A stretch of 64,000 bases of DNA from Lachnospiraceae bacterium (GTDB taxonomy: Bacteria > Bacillota > Clostridia > Lachnospirales > Lachnospiraceae). The stretch is taken from the NCBI GenBank assembly GCA_024693845.1, contig JAILKJ010000016.1, forward strand, positions 25,388 through 89,387, given 5' to 3'. Position numbers and translations under genes: made by a program. Position 1 is the first letter of the stretch. Each line of letters starts with the position of its first letter. Positions 20,749 through 29,613 of the stretch are shown here, one piece after another. The notes beneath the pieces are model-generated. The model was not told where the DNA came from and did no database searches. It was given only the letters and a program-made list of their open reading frames with translations.

Positions 20749-20766
20749 AGTAAGCATATGCTTACT
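20749..20766. repeat. 18-bp perfect palindrome between convergent genes
   Basis: AGTAAGCATATGCTTACT reads the same on both strands. It fills the space between the last antiporter gene and the convergent histidine kinase and includes the kinase stop codon. It could fold as a 7-bp stem with an ATAT loop on either transcript and act as a weak bidirectional terminator, but no T run follows on either side. Confidence 0.5.
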
Positions 20767-22204
20767 CCTCATCCTCCTCGGTTTCCGGTTCGTCCTCATC
20801 TGCCATGGCAACGGTAAAGGTGAACTCGGTGCCGACGTCCTCGGTGCTGATCACGTTGATGTTCTCGTTATGGGAGCGGATGATCTCACGGACTATGGCA
20901 AGTCCCAGGCCGGTGCCTTTCTTATCCTTACCGCGGGAGCTGTCGCTCTTATAGAAGCGGTCAAAGATAAGGCCGAGGCTTTCCTTGGGAATGCCGATAC
21001 CGGTATCCTTAACGGAAACCAGAAGTTTATTCTTTTTCACAGAGGTCTCAATAGTGATCACGGAATCCTGATGGGAAAACTTGATCGCATTGTCAAGCAG
21101 GTTGTAAAGGACCTGCTTTAATTTTTCCTTGTCGCCGTTGACCACCATTGTATCACCCACGAGGACCAGATCGATCCGGATCCCCTTTTGCAGGCAGGTA
21201 CCTTCGAAGGTGGCGATGGTGTCGCGGATCACCGCATTGATATCAAAATCGCTCCGGTCCAAGGCCATGCCTTTGGTGTTAAGATTGTTCAGCTGCAGAA
21301 GCGAGTTGGTGAGCTTGGTCAGACGCTCCGTCTCGTTAAGAACGATCTGCAGATATTTTTCATGCATTTCCGGAGGGATCGTTCCGTCCAGCATGGCACG
21401 AAGATAACCTCTGATGGAGGTCAGGGGGGAACGGAAATCGTGGGAAACGTTGGCAATGAATTTTTTCTGTACGTCTTCCGACTGGGCGATCTTGCCGGCG
21501 ATGAAGCTCAGGGTCCCCGCCAGATATCCCATCTCATCATAGGAGTCCACCGAGAATTCATAGTGCATGTTGCCATCGGCATACTGTTCGGTGGCATAGA
21601 TGATCTTGCGGAGCGGGCGGTAAAACATCTCCGTAAAGAACAGAAGGATGATCAGGGACAGAAGAAAGATCAGTCCCATGGTAATGTAAACGATGGTAAG
21701 GAAGCTGTTACTGCGCTCCGTAAGAGAGGAAAGGGGTTTTAAAAAGATCACGTATCCCTGGATCCTGTAACCGGAGGTGATGGGTGAAAAGACAATGAGC
21801 TGCTTTTCCTTAAAACGTCGGAAAAAGTAACCGGTGGTGTAATAGGTATTCTGAGTGATCTGGGGTGTGAAATCCTCGATGACCTGAGGCTGTGAAAGAT
21901 CGGAGATACCTTTATCCGTCAAAAGAACGGTGCCGGAAGGGTTGACGATCCAGATGGAGGCACCCATGTATACGGAAAGACTTTTCAGTTGATCGTAAAC
22001 GGCCTCGATGGTGGTCTCGGACTGATAAAGGGAAGCGGCATAGCTTTGGGATATCATTCCTGCTTCCGCATACAGACTGGCCGCCTCTTCCCGAAGGACC
22101 CGCTCCCGGATGAGCATGTCGGAAAAGGTGGCTACCACAAGAAAACTGAACAGACCGAAGATCACATAGGCCAGAAGAAATTTCAGATATAATACTTTTT
22201 TCAA
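20762..22204 (-). CDS. Sensor histidine kinase
   Basis: 480 aa. Order: N-terminal membrane helix (about 8-28), an extracellular sensor region (about 30-165), a second helix (about 168-190), a HAMP linker, a dimerisation domain with phospho-acceptor His255 in NVSHDFRSPLTSIRGY, and a HATPase with N box DNAIKFS and G boxes DTGIGIP and GTGLGLAIV. It ends in an acidic tail. It overlaps the response regulator by four bases and should phosphorylate it. The signal is unknown. The shape resembles kinases for cell-envelope stress or antibiotic response in Firmicutes. Confidence 0.92.
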   Translation of the reverse strand: MKKVLYLKFLLAYVIFGLFSFLVVATFSDMLIRERVLREEAASLYAEAGMISQSYAASLYQSETTIEAVYDQLKSLSVYMGASIWIVNPSGTVLLTDKGISDLSQPQVIEDFTPQITQNTYYTTGYFFRRFKEKQLIVFSPITSGYRIQGYVIFLKPLSSLTERSNSFLTIVYITMGLIFLLSLIILLFFTEMFYRPLRKIIYATEQYADGNMHYEFSVDSYDEMGYLAGTLSFIAGKIAQSEDVQKKFIANVSHDFRSPLTSIRGYLRAMLDGTIPPEMHEKYLQIVLNETERLTKLTNSLLQLNNLNTKGMALDRSDFDINAVIRDTIATFEGTCLQKGIRIDLVLVGDTMVVNGDKEKLKQVLYNLLDNAIKFSHQDSVITIETSVKKNKLLVSVKDTGIGIPKESLGLIFDRFYKSDSSRGKDKKGTGLGLAIVREIIRSHNENINVISTEDVGTEFTFTVAMADEDEPETEEDEE

Positions 22205-22905
22205 CGCAGTACCTCGAATTTATAGCCGATGCCCCATACGGTGGAGAGCCGCCATGCGGGATGATCGCTGATCTTTTCGCGAAGGCGCTTGATGTGGACA
22301 TCCACGGTACGGGTGTCGCCGATGTACTCGTAGCCCCAGATTTGATCCAGCAGCTGTTCTCTGGTGAACACCTGATTGGGAGAGGAGGCAAGGAAGTACA
22401 AAAGCTCCAGCTCCTTCGGAGGCATATCCACTACATTATCCTTATAGACGACGGAGTAGTTCGTCAGATTGATCTCCAGATCTTCAAGGGTGACCTTCTT
22501 GACGCCATCGCCCTCAGCAGGTGAATCAGTGCCGGGTTTATAGCGGCGGAGCACTGCCTTGACCCTGGCAACCAGCTCCTTGGAATCGAAGGGTTTTTCC
22601 ATATAGTCATCGGCACCCAGTTCCAGACCCAGCACCTTGTCAAAGATCTCGCCCTTGGCCGAGAGCATGATGATAGGCGTTGAGCTGTCCTTTCGGATCT
22701 GCCGGCATACCTCGTATCCGTCGATCCCGGGCAGCATCAGATCCAGCAGGATCAGGTTCGGCTGAAAGGTTTTGACACATGTCAGAGCAGATTCTCCGTC
22801 AGGAGCAATCTGGGTCTCAAAGCATTCCTTAACCAGATAAAGGGAGATCAACTCTGCGATATTCTCATCATCATCCACGATCAGGATCTTTTGTTTGGTA
22901 GCCAT
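22201..22905 (-). CDS. OmpR/PhoB-family response regulator
   Basis: 234 aa. The receiver domain begins KILIVDDDENIAEL, with the phosphorylated aspartate at residue 55 (LLDLMLPG) and conserved Lys in KPFDSKEL. The C-terminal half is a winged helix (TREQLLDQIWGYEYIGDTRTVDVHIKRLREK, given here as its DNA-binding landmark WGY and VDVHI). AGGAGG lies nine bases before ATG. It is placed 20 bases after mutS2 on the same strand, so mutS2, regulator and kinase probably share a transcript. Confidence 0.94.
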   Translation of the reverse strand: MATKQKILIVDDDENIAELISLYLVKECFETQIAPDGESALTCVKTFQPNLILLDLMLPGIDGYEVCRQIRKDSSTPIIMLSAKGEIFDKVLGLELGADDYMEKPFDSKELVARVKAVLRRYKPGTDSPAEGDGVKKVTLEDLEINLTNYSVVYKDNVVDMPPKELELLYFLASSPNQVFTREQLLDQIWGYEYIGDTRTVDVHIKRLREKISDHPAWRLSTVWGIGYKFEVLR

Positions 22906-22925
22906 ATGAGGTCCTCCTGTTGCCT

Positions 22926-25334
22926 TTATTTAAACGTTACGATCGTAACGCCCGCATCGCCCTCGCCGAATTCGCCGAGGCGGTATTCCTTGACATGTTT
23001 CTGTCTTCTGAGATGATCATGGACGGCCTTACGAAGGGCGCCCGTTCCCTTTCCGTGCACGATCCTGACCATCGGGATATGAGCCATGTAGGCATCGTCG
23101 AGGTATTTATCCAGCTCATTCACGGCTTCATCCGTGGTCCGTCCGAGGAGGTTCAGCTCCATGGGAACGTTACGGGCTTTGTTCATCGCTATGCGGCCGA
23201 CACTGCTTTTGCCGGCAGGTTTAACGTTAGCCGTTTCCTCGGCGATCATGATCAGGTCATCGATATGCACCTTCGAGCGGATCACGCCGCAGGTAACAAA
23301 CAGATAACCCTTCGGATCCGGTTTGGAGGAAACATGTCCTTCCAGATTCATGGATAACACTTTTACCGGATCGCCGGGAGCGATGGTGGCAGGATCCGGC
23401 TTCTGCCCCTCCCGCGAGCGGGTCTTTTTCTCCCCGGCCGAAAGAGCCGCATTGCGGTCGTTGATCTTCTCGCGGAGAGCGCTGCGCTGCTGCTCCATTT
23501 CCCGCATGGAAGTATTCTCACCGTACTTGCGGAAAGACCGGATCGTATCGTCAGCCACTTCCTTGGCATTCTGCAAAATATCCCTGGCCTGTTCGTTGGC
23601 CTGTTGCAGGATATGTTCCTTCTGCTTTTCCAGACTTTTCTCTCTTTTTTCGAGATCCTCCAGACGCCGCTTGATCTCTTCATCCTGCAAACTGATCTGC
23701 AGGGTCTGTTCTTCCATTGTGATGCGTTTGTGCTCAAGCTGCGAGAGAACATCCTCGAACTGTTCCTGATCACGGCTCATGCGCTTCCGGGCGGAATCGA
23801 TGATGTCATCGGAAAGACCGAGACGTTTGGAGATCGCAAAGGCGTTACTTTTGCCCGGGATCCCGATCAGCAGCCGGTAGGTGGGCATCAGGCTTGCCAC
23901 GTCGAACTCGCAGCAGGCATTGATCACGCCGGGGGTCTGCAGCGCATACATCTTGATCTCGCTGTAATGCGTAGTGGCGATACAGAGAGCCCCGCGCTTA
24001 TGCAGCTTCTCGAGGATCGAGATCGCAAGGGAGGCACCCTCGTCGGGATCGGTCCCGCTGCAAAGCTCGTCAAACAGACAGAGCGTACCCGGCGCCGCCT
24101 GCTTGAGGATATCCACGATATTCGTCATATGCGAAGAAAAAGTGGACAGATTCTGTTCTATGCTCTGTTCATCACCGATATCCGCATAGATCTTCTTGAA
24201 AACAGGCAGAATGCTGTGATCCAGGGCGGGGATGAAAAGCCCCGCCTGCGCCATAAGGCAGAACAGACCGATGGTCTTGAGGGAAACGGTTTTGCCTCCC
24301 GTATTCGGTCCGGTGATGATCATCTGTCTGATATCAGAAGAAAGCTGAACATCGATGGGCACAACCCGATCCTGCGGAAGGAGGGGATGACGGCCCTTCT
24401 TGATATGCATCTGTCCGTCTTCGGAAAAGTCCGGGCAGGAGGCCTTCATGGAAAGGGCCAGAGCTGCTTTGGCAAAAATGAAATCCAGCATTGTCATGAG
24501 CTCGCAGTTGCGTTTCAACGCCTCCACCTGATCAGACAGATCGGCGGAAAGGAGAGCCAGAAGCTTTTCGATCTCTTCCTTTTCCTCCTGCTGCAGCTCA
24601 CGGATCTTATTGTTGAAATCGACGATGGCCGACGGCTCTATGAACAGCGTCGAGCCGCTGCCGCTTCTCTCATGTACGATACCCGGAATGCTGGCCTTAT
24701 GCTCGGCCTTGACCGGGATACAGTAGCGTCCGTTCTTCTGTGTGATGACGGGATCCATCAGATAGGTCCGCGCGGAGCCGTTGACAAGCGAGGACAGATG
24801 GTTGTGGATCTTGTCCTGCAGCGAAGACATCTGACGGCGGATCTGCCGGATCGCCGGAGTGGCGTCATCCGCGATCTCTTCCTCGGATAAAATGCACCTG
24901 CGGATCTCCGCAGCGCTCGGGGTCAGCGGCATCAGTTCTTCGAAAAAGCCGCTTAAGGAATCGGTTTTCACATCCTCATCGGAAACCTCCTGCAGGTCGG
25001 GACCGGCGGATCTTCCGAAGGCCTTGACGCGGGCTACGTTCTCCAGAAAGGAGGCCAGCGCCAGGAGCTCGCCTGCCTGCAGCACGCCGCCGATGGAAAG
25101 ACGGGAAAGCTGCAGGGAAAAGTCCCTGTTATTGCCGAAGGAAGGGCTGTTCGGCCCGGAAAGGAGTCTCGAAACCGCATCCTGCGTCTGCTCACGGCGG
25201 AGCAGGATCTGGGAAAGCGAATCAGCAGGCTTTAAGGATCTGCAGAGATTCCGTCCCGGAACGCTGTCCGCCTCGGCCTCCAGCCGGGCCAGTATCTTAT
25301 CAAATTCGAGTATCCGAAGTGCTTTTGCGTTCAT
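22926..25334 (-). CDS. mutS2: MutS2 endonuclease / ribosome-rescue ATPase
   Basis: 802 aa, close to the usual 785. It has the MutS-like core with Walker A GPNTGGKT at residues 342-349, Walker B LCLFDELCSGTDPDEGA, and a long coiled coil. A C-terminal Smr domain follows, with HGKGTGALR in VRIVHGKGTGALRKAV. In Bacillus and Helicobacter MutS2 suppresses homologous recombination, and in Bacillus it also splits collided ribosomes. The start is the ATG at 25334 (MNAKALRILEF, the family N-terminus); the open frame continues to 25451 but that part lies in the promoter region. There is no ribosome binding site before this ATG, which may mean a leaderless transcript. Confidence 0.93.
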   Translation of the reverse strand: MNAKALRILEFDKILARLEAEADSVPGRNLCRSLKPADSLSQILLRREQTQDAVSRLLSGPNSPSFGNNRDFSLQLSRLSIGGVLQAGELLALASFLENVARVKAFGRSAGPDLQEVSDEDVKTDSLSGFFEELMPLTPSAAEIRRCILSEEEIADDATPAIRQIRRQMSSLQDKIHNHLSSLVNGSARTYLMDPVITQKNGRYCIPVKAEHKASIPGIVHERSGSGSTLFIEPSAIVDFNNKIRELQQEEKEEIEKLLALLSADLSDQVEALKRNCELMTMLDFIFAKAALALSMKASCPDFSEDGQMHIKKGRHPLLPQDRVVPIDVQLSSDIRQMIITGPNTGGKTVSLKTIGLFCLMAQAGLFIPALDHSILPVFKKIYADIGDEQSIEQNLSTFSSHMTNIVDILKQAAPGTLCLFDELCSGTDPDEGASLAISILEKLHKRGALCIATTHYSEIKMYALQTPGVINACCEFDVASLMPTYRLLIGIPGKSNAFAISKRLGLSDDIIDSARKRMSRDQEQFEDVLSQLEHKRITMEEQTLQISLQDEEIKRRLEDLEKREKSLEKQKEHILQQANEQARDILQNAKEVADDTIRSFRKYGENTSMREMEQQRSALREKINDRNAALSAGEKKTRSREGQKPDPATIAPGDPVKVLSMNLEGHVSSKPDPKGYLFVTCGVIRSKVHIDDLIMIAEETANVKPAGKSSVGRIAMNKARNVPMELNLLGRTTDEAVNELDKYLDDAYMAHIPMVRIVHGKGTGALRKAVHDHLRRQKHVKEYRLGEFGEGDAGVTIVTFK

Positions 25335-25341
25335 AGGAATA

Positions 25342-25350
25342 AGTATAGCA
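25342..25350 (-). promoter_or_regulatory. Extended -10 promoter for mutS2 (TGCTATACT)
   Basis: On the minus strand TGC-TATACT lies only seven bases before the mutS2 ATG, so the transcript would begin at or within a base or two of the start codon. No -35 is evident. Confidence 0.4.
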
Positions 25351-25365
25351 TAATAGCTGGAAAAA

Positions 25366-25374
25366 TGGTACAAT
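25366..25374 (+). promoter_or_regulatory. Extended -10 promoter TGGTACAAT for the HtrA-like gene
   Basis: Identical in nine bases to the elements at 506 and 37398. It lies 34 bases before the ATG at 25409 and back to back with the mutS2 promoter. Confidence 0.6.
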
Positions 25375-25408
25375 GGGATCACGTGAGCCAAAAGAAAAGG
25401 GTGATCAA

Positions 25409-26731
25409 ATGGATCAGGATTATAACAGACCGGAGTTCGTCCGGGAAACAATAAAGAAAAAACCCGTAAACATGAATAAGCTGCTGCGCCGCACGTTTCT
25501 GACCATCGCCATGGCGGTGATCTTCGGCGCCTTTGCCTGCCTCACCTTCCTTTTGATGGAGCCGGTCATCGGCAACATCATCAATCCCAAGGAGATCCCC
25601 AAGGTTTCCTTCCCCGAGGAAGAGGTTCCCGTGGATCAGCTTCTGACGGAGGAGAGCAAGGCACAGAAGGATAAAGAGGACCAGCAGGCGGTTTTGGCAG
25701 AGGCCAAGGAGGTAGCGCGAAAGACGGCAGAGGAAAGCCGCCAGTACGAAGAGGAAGAGACCTCTCTTCAGCGCTATGCGAACATATATGAGGAGCTCAG
25801 CAATCTGGCAGCCAATGCCAGAGGCTATCTTGTTACGGTGGTTTCCTCCCAGGAGAGAGAGGACTGGCTCATGGGCAGCTACGAATCCCAGAAGAGCTTT
25901 TCCGGCCTCATCGTGGCGGATAACTCACAGTCGATTTTCATCCTGGCGGATATGCAGGGAGAGAACGCGGACAAGTATTCCATCGTCTTCCAGGACGGCA
26001 GCTACGTGGAGAGCCAGATCCTGCAGTTTGACAGTCAGACGGATCTTGCTGTTTTTGCCATTGATAAAAGTGCCCTCCCCTCATCCATCCGCTCCTCGGT
26101 CATGCCGGCGCCCCTCGGGAATTCCTATGATACCAACCTGCTGGGTAAACCCGTGATCGCGGTGGGCTCTCCCCAGGGTATTTCCAATTCCCTTGCTTAC
26201 GGAGTCATCACTTCAAATACCGCCAAGTTGCAGCTGACGGATGCGGACTATGGAGTGATCCTTACGGATATAGCAGCCTATCCTTCCGCCAGCGGATATC
26301 TTCTGGATCTGAAGGGAAATGTGGTAGGCGTTGTGCTGCAGAAGGCTCAGAACGAATCCTACGGCGGACTTGCCGTAGTGGGGATCTCGGAGCTCAAGGC
26401 GCTGATCGCCAAGCTGTCCAATAATGAACCGAGAGCCTATCTGGGTGTCAGGGGAAACAGTGTTACCCGTCTGATCCACGAACAGATGAATGTACCCTAC
26501 GGCGTTTTTGTTACGGAGGTCGAAGCAGGTTCTCCCGCCATGCAGGCCGGGATCCGGAACGGAGATATCATCGTTCAGGCAGGGAACATCTCGGTGTCCT
26601 CCTTCACGGAGCTGAGGACGGCACTTTTATCCTGTGATCCGCAGGATACTCTGCAGGTTAAGCTGCTTCGCCAGACCGGCAACGAGTATCAGGAGATCTC
26701 AACAGAGGTATTTATCACAACAACGGAATAG
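25409..26731 (+). CDS. HtrA-like membrane protein with degenerate protease domain and PDZ
   Basis: 440 aa from ATG 25409, behind AAAAGGGTG. An N-terminal membrane helix (about residues 25-50) is followed by a charged coiled-coil stretch. Then comes a trypsin-like domain (about 130-330) and a C-terminal PDZ domain (about 335-435, with YLGVRGNSV and the GSPAMQAGIRNGDIIVQAG binding groove). The catalytic aspartate is kept (Asp212 in DSQTDLAVFAI) and a serine is at the right place (Ser295 in YPSASGYLL instead of PGNSGGPL). The histidine motif TNxHVV is replaced by ILADMQ, with no histidine. It is therefore probably not a working protease but a periplasm-side binding or sensing protein. Confidence 0.82.
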   Translation: MDQDYNRPEFVRETIKKKPVNMNKLLRRTFLTIAMAVIFGAFACLTFLLMEPVIGNIINPKEIPKVSFPEEEVPVDQLLTEESKAQKDKEDQQAVLAEAKEVARKTAEESRQYEEEETSLQRYANIYEELSNLAANARGYLVTVVSSQEREDWLMGSYESQKSFSGLIVADNSQSIFILADMQGENADKYSIVFQDGSYVESQILQFDSQTDLAVFAIDKSALPSSIRSSVMPAPLGNSYDTNLLGKPVIAVGSPQGISNSLAYGVITSNTAKLQLTDADYGVILTDIAAYPSASGYLLDLKGNVVGVVLQKAQNESYGGLAVVGISELKALIAKLSNNEPRAYLGVRGNSVTRLIHEQMNVPYGVFVTEVEAGSPAMQAGIRNGDIIVQAGNISVSSFTELRTALLSCDPQDTLQVKLLRQTGNEYQEISTEVFITTTE

Positions 26732-26739
26732 GAGGAGTT

Positions 26740-27684
26740 ATGAAATATATCAGCGATTATAAGGAAGGGGACCGGATCGGAGGCGTTTATCTTTGCAAAA
26801 GTAAACACTCCGCGGTAGCCAAGAACGGTAAGCCTTATGAAACCCTTACGCTTCAGGATAAGACAGGCTGCGTTGACGGCAAGATCTGGGATCCCAGCAG
26901 CGCGGGCATTTCCGATTATGAATGCTTTGACTATGTGGAGCTTGCCGGAGAGGTTACCGTTTTCCAGGGCGCGATCCAGTTCAATATCAAGCGGCTGAGA
27001 GTAGCCGGTGAAGGCGAGTTCGATCCGGCGGATTATCTTCCGGTCAGCAAAAAGGACATCGGACAGATGTTTGACGAGCTCAAGGGGATCATCGATACGA
27101 TCAAAAACCCGTATTTAAATAAGCTTCTGAATTCCTTCTTCCGGGAGGATGAGGCTTTTGCCAAAGCATTCTGCAATTCCTCAGCGGCCAAAAGCGTTCA
27201 TCACAGCTTCGTGGGAGGATTGCTGGAGCATACGCTTTCCGTCACCAAGCTCTGTGACTATTATTGCAGCAGCTATCCGGTTCTGAAGAGGGATCTTCTG
27301 CTGACAACGGCGATGCTGCATGATATCGGCAAGATCCGCGAGCTGTCCGCTTTTCCCCAGAACGATTATACCGATGAGGGAAATCTGATGGGACATATCG
27401 TGATGGGCTCCGAGATGGTTTCCGCAAAAGCTGCCGCTATCGAGGGATTTCCCAAGACGCTGCTGGGGGAAGTAAAGCACTGCATCCTGGCGCATCACGG
27501 CGAGCTGGAATTCGGATCGCCCAAGAAGCCTTCCCTGGCGGAGGCCATGGCACTTCACATGGCAGATAACACCGATGCCAAGATGGAGACCTTTACGGAG
27601 CTGTTTGAGCAGACCTATGAGAAGGGCTGGCTCGGATTCAACAGACTGCTGGACAGCAACGTCAGAAAAACAGGAGAGGTATGA
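26740..27684 (+). CDS. yhaM: 3'-5' exoribonuclease YhaM family
   Basis: 314 aa, the normal length for YhaM. An N-terminal OB-fold (residues 12-85) that binds single-stranded nucleic acid is followed by an HD hydrolase domain with His194-Asp195 in AMLHDIGKI, an upstream conserved His in SVHHSFVGGLLEHT, and LAHHGELEFGSP. YhaM trims RNA 3' ends by a few bases and can act on DNA in vitro. It starts behind GGAGGAG, eight bases after the HtrA-like gene. Confidence 0.93.
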   Translation: MKYISDYKEGDRIGGVYLCKSKHSAVAKNGKPYETLTLQDKTGCVDGKIWDPSSAGISDYECFDYVELAGEVTVFQGAIQFNIKRLRVAGEGEFDPADYLPVSKKDIGQMFDELKGIIDTIKNPYLNKLLNSFFREDEAFAKAFCNSSAAKSVHHSFVGGLLEHTLSVTKLCDYYCSSYPVLKRDLLLTTAMLHDIGKIRELSAFPQNDYTDEGNLMGHIVMGSEMVSAKAAAIEGFPKTLLGEVKHCILAHHGELEFGSPKKPSLAEAMALHMADNTDAKMETFTELFEQTYEKGWLGFNRLLDSNVRKTGEV

Positions 27685-27721
27685 AAACCCGAAAGGAAAT
27701 AAAGATAAAGGAGTAAGGAAA

Positions 27722-28999
27722 ATGAGTGATTACAAGCTGAATACCAAATGTGTACAGGCAGGCTACAGGCCGGGAAACGGGGAGCCCAGACAGATCCCCA
27801 TCATCCAGTCCACCACCTTTAAGTATGACACCAGCGAGGATATGGGAAAGCTGTTTGACTTAGAGGCAAGCGGATACTTCTATACCAGACTGCAGAATCC
27901 GACCAACGATTATGTGGCTGCAAAGATCGCAGAGCTGGAAGGCGGCTGTGCCGCAATGCTCACCTCCTCCGGACAGGCTGCTAACTTTTTTGCCCTGTTC
28001 AATATCTGTGAGTGCGGCAGTCATATCGTATCTTCTTCTTCGATCTACGGAGGCACTTTTAACCTGATCGCCGTAACGATGGCAAAGATGGGGATCGAGG
28101 TAACCTTCGTTTCTCCCGACTGCACCGAGGAAGAGCTCAACGCGGCATTCAAGGATAACACCAGAGCGGTCTTCGGAGAGACCATTGCCAATCCCGCACT
28201 TACGGTTTTGGATATCGAAAAGTTTGCAAAAGCTGCCCATGATCACGGTGTACCTCTGATCGTAGACAACACCTTCCCTACTCCCGTGGGCTGCCGTCCC
28301 ATCGAGTGGGGTGCCGATATCGTAACCCATTCCACCACCAAATACATGGACGGTCACGGAGCCGCTGTCGGCGGTGTGGTAGTGGATTCCGGTAACTTTG
28401 ACTGGATGGCACATGCAGATAAGTTCCCCGGTCTGACGACGCCCGATGATTCCTATCATGGTATCACCTATGCGGAGAAGTTCGGTAAGGAGGGCGCTTT
28501 TATCACAAAGGCAACCGCCCAGCTGATGCGTGACTTCGGCTGTATCCAGTCTCCCCAGAATGCCTTCATCCTGAATCTCGGTCTGGAATCTCTCCATGTG
28601 AGAATGCCCAGACATGTGGAGAACGGACAGGCTGTCGCTGAGTTCCTTGAGAAGCACCCGAAGGTAAAGAAGGTAAGTTATTCCGGACTTCCCTCGGACA
28701 AGTATTATGAGCTTGCCCAAAAATACCTTCCCAACGGCGGCTGCGGCGTAGTTTCCTTCGAGCTGGAGGGAGGAAGAGCTGCGGCAGAAGCCTTCATGAA
28801 AAAGCTGAAACTGGCAGCGATCGAGACCCACGTGGCAGATGCCAGAACCTGCTGCCTGAATCCTGCCACCTCCACCCACAGACAGATGACGGACGAGCAG
28901 CTTGAGCAGGCAGGTATCCCTGCCGGATTGGTACGTATGTCCTGCGGTCTTGAGGACAAAGAGGATCTGATCGCAGACCTTAAACAGGCGCTGGAGTAA
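27722..28999 (+). CDS. metY: O-acetylhomoserine sulfhydrylase / cysteine synthase, PLP enzyme
   Basis: 425 aa, the standard size for MetY. It makes homocysteine from O-acetylhomoserine and sulfide in methionine synthesis. The PLP lysine is Lys207 in HSTTKYMDGHG; the aspartate binding the PLP ring is in LIVDNTFPTP. The C-terminus has the ATSTHRQMTDEQLEQAGI block typical of the family. The start ATG at 27722 has AAAGGAG upstream; the open frame extends further into the yhaM end but without a start signal. No SAM riboswitch or T-box fits in the 37-base gap, so it is expressed with yhaM unless promoter signals were missed. Confidence 0.94.
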   Translation: MSDYKLNTKCVQAGYRPGNGEPRQIPIIQSTTFKYDTSEDMGKLFDLEASGYFYTRLQNPTNDYVAAKIAELEGGCAAMLTSSGQAANFFALFNICECGSHIVSSSSIYGGTFNLIAVTMAKMGIEVTFVSPDCTEEELNAAFKDNTRAVFGETIANPALTVLDIEKFAKAAHDHGVPLIVDNTFPTPVGCRPIEWGADIVTHSTTKYMDGHGAAVGGVVVDSGNFDWMAHADKFPGLTTPDDSYHGITYAEKFGKEGAFITKATAQLMRDFGCIQSPQNAFILNLGLESLHVRMPRHVENGQAVAEFLEKHPKVKKVSYSGLPSDKYYELAQKYLPNGGCGVVSFELEGGRAAAEAFMKKLKLAAIETHVADARTCCLNPATSTHRQMTDEQLEQAGIPAGLVRMSCGLEDKEDLIADLKQALE

Positions 29000-29010
29000 G
29001 ATAACCGTTT

Positions 29011-29040
29011 GACCGAATAGACATTTGAAACGACCGAATA
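29011..29040 (+). promoter_or_regulatory. Direct-repeat binding site for the LytTR regulator
   Basis: GACCGAATA occurs at 29011-29019 and again at 29032-29040. The two 9-bp copies are separated by exactly 12 bases (21 bases start to start, two turns of the helix), the arrangement that LytTR-domain regulators bind. It lies 80 bases before the LytTR gene, so it most likely mediates autoregulation. Confidence 0.7.
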
Positions 29041-29119
29041 AACCGGATGCATTGTTTTTCTTCCGCCGGCGTGGGAGAATGAAAATGGATCCGGTTCGGT
29101 CTGAAAAGGAGGGAAACCT

Positions 29120-29596
29120 ATGGCTGAAATGGTGGATATTGAAGTCATCCTGGATGACCATTATCTGGATCCCAAGATTTCGATCTATACCAAGAGTGAA
29201 ACAAAACAGGTTGAAAATATCATCTATGCCATTGAGAATACGTCCTACCATCAGTATCCTCCGCTTCCCGTACACAGGGATAAGAGCTACAAGGTCATAT
29301 CCCAGAGGGATATTTACAGGATCCGTACGCAGGGGCGTGATGTTATGGTGGATACCAGGGATGAGTCCTATCTTCTGAAGGGCTCCATGTCTGCCGCCGA
29401 AGAGATCCTGGATGAAGAGCGTTTTTTCAGGATCTCCCAATCGGAGATCATCAACCTGTACAAGGTAGATACCTTCAGCTTTGACCAGACGGGTACGGTG
29501 GGAGTTGTATTTGATAATGCTGTGACAAGCTGGGCGTCAAGAAGATGTGTGAAACCGCTTCGTGACAAACTGGCCAAACGGTTCGGCCGGATCTAG
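29120..29596 (+). CDS. LytTR-domain DNA-binding regulator
   Basis: 158 aa. The last 100 residues are a LytTR domain (YKVISQRDIYRIRTQGRDV, then FFRISQSEIINLYKVD), the DNA-binding unit of AgrA-like regulators. There is no receiver domain; the first 50 residues are not recognised. It is paired with a four-helix DUF3021 protein 17 bases downstream, the layout of 'LytTR regulatory systems' such as HdrRM and BrsRM of streptococci, in which the membrane protein holds the regulator inactive. AAAAGGAGGG precedes ATG. The leader contains an 8-bp inverted repeat (AACCGGAT 29041, ATCCGGTT 29089) of unknown role. Confidence 0.9.
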   Translation: MAEMVDIEVILDDHYLDPKISIYTKSETKQVENIIYAIENTSYHQYPPLPVHRDKSYKVISQRDIYRIRTQGRDVMVDTRDESYLLKGSMSAAEEILDEERFFRISQSEIINLYKVDTFSFDQTGTVGVVFDNAVTSWASRRCVKPLRDKLAKRFGRI

Positions 29597-29613
29597 CGAA
29601 AGGAGGACCTGAG

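Noticed and set aside
27685..27721. SAM riboswitch or T-box before metY
   Set aside because: Only 37 bases lie between yhaM and metY, too few for either.
27860..29440. 526-aa open frame on the - strand across metY and the LytTR gene
   Set aside because: Crosses two well-supported genes and the LytTR repeats; translation shows no known domain.
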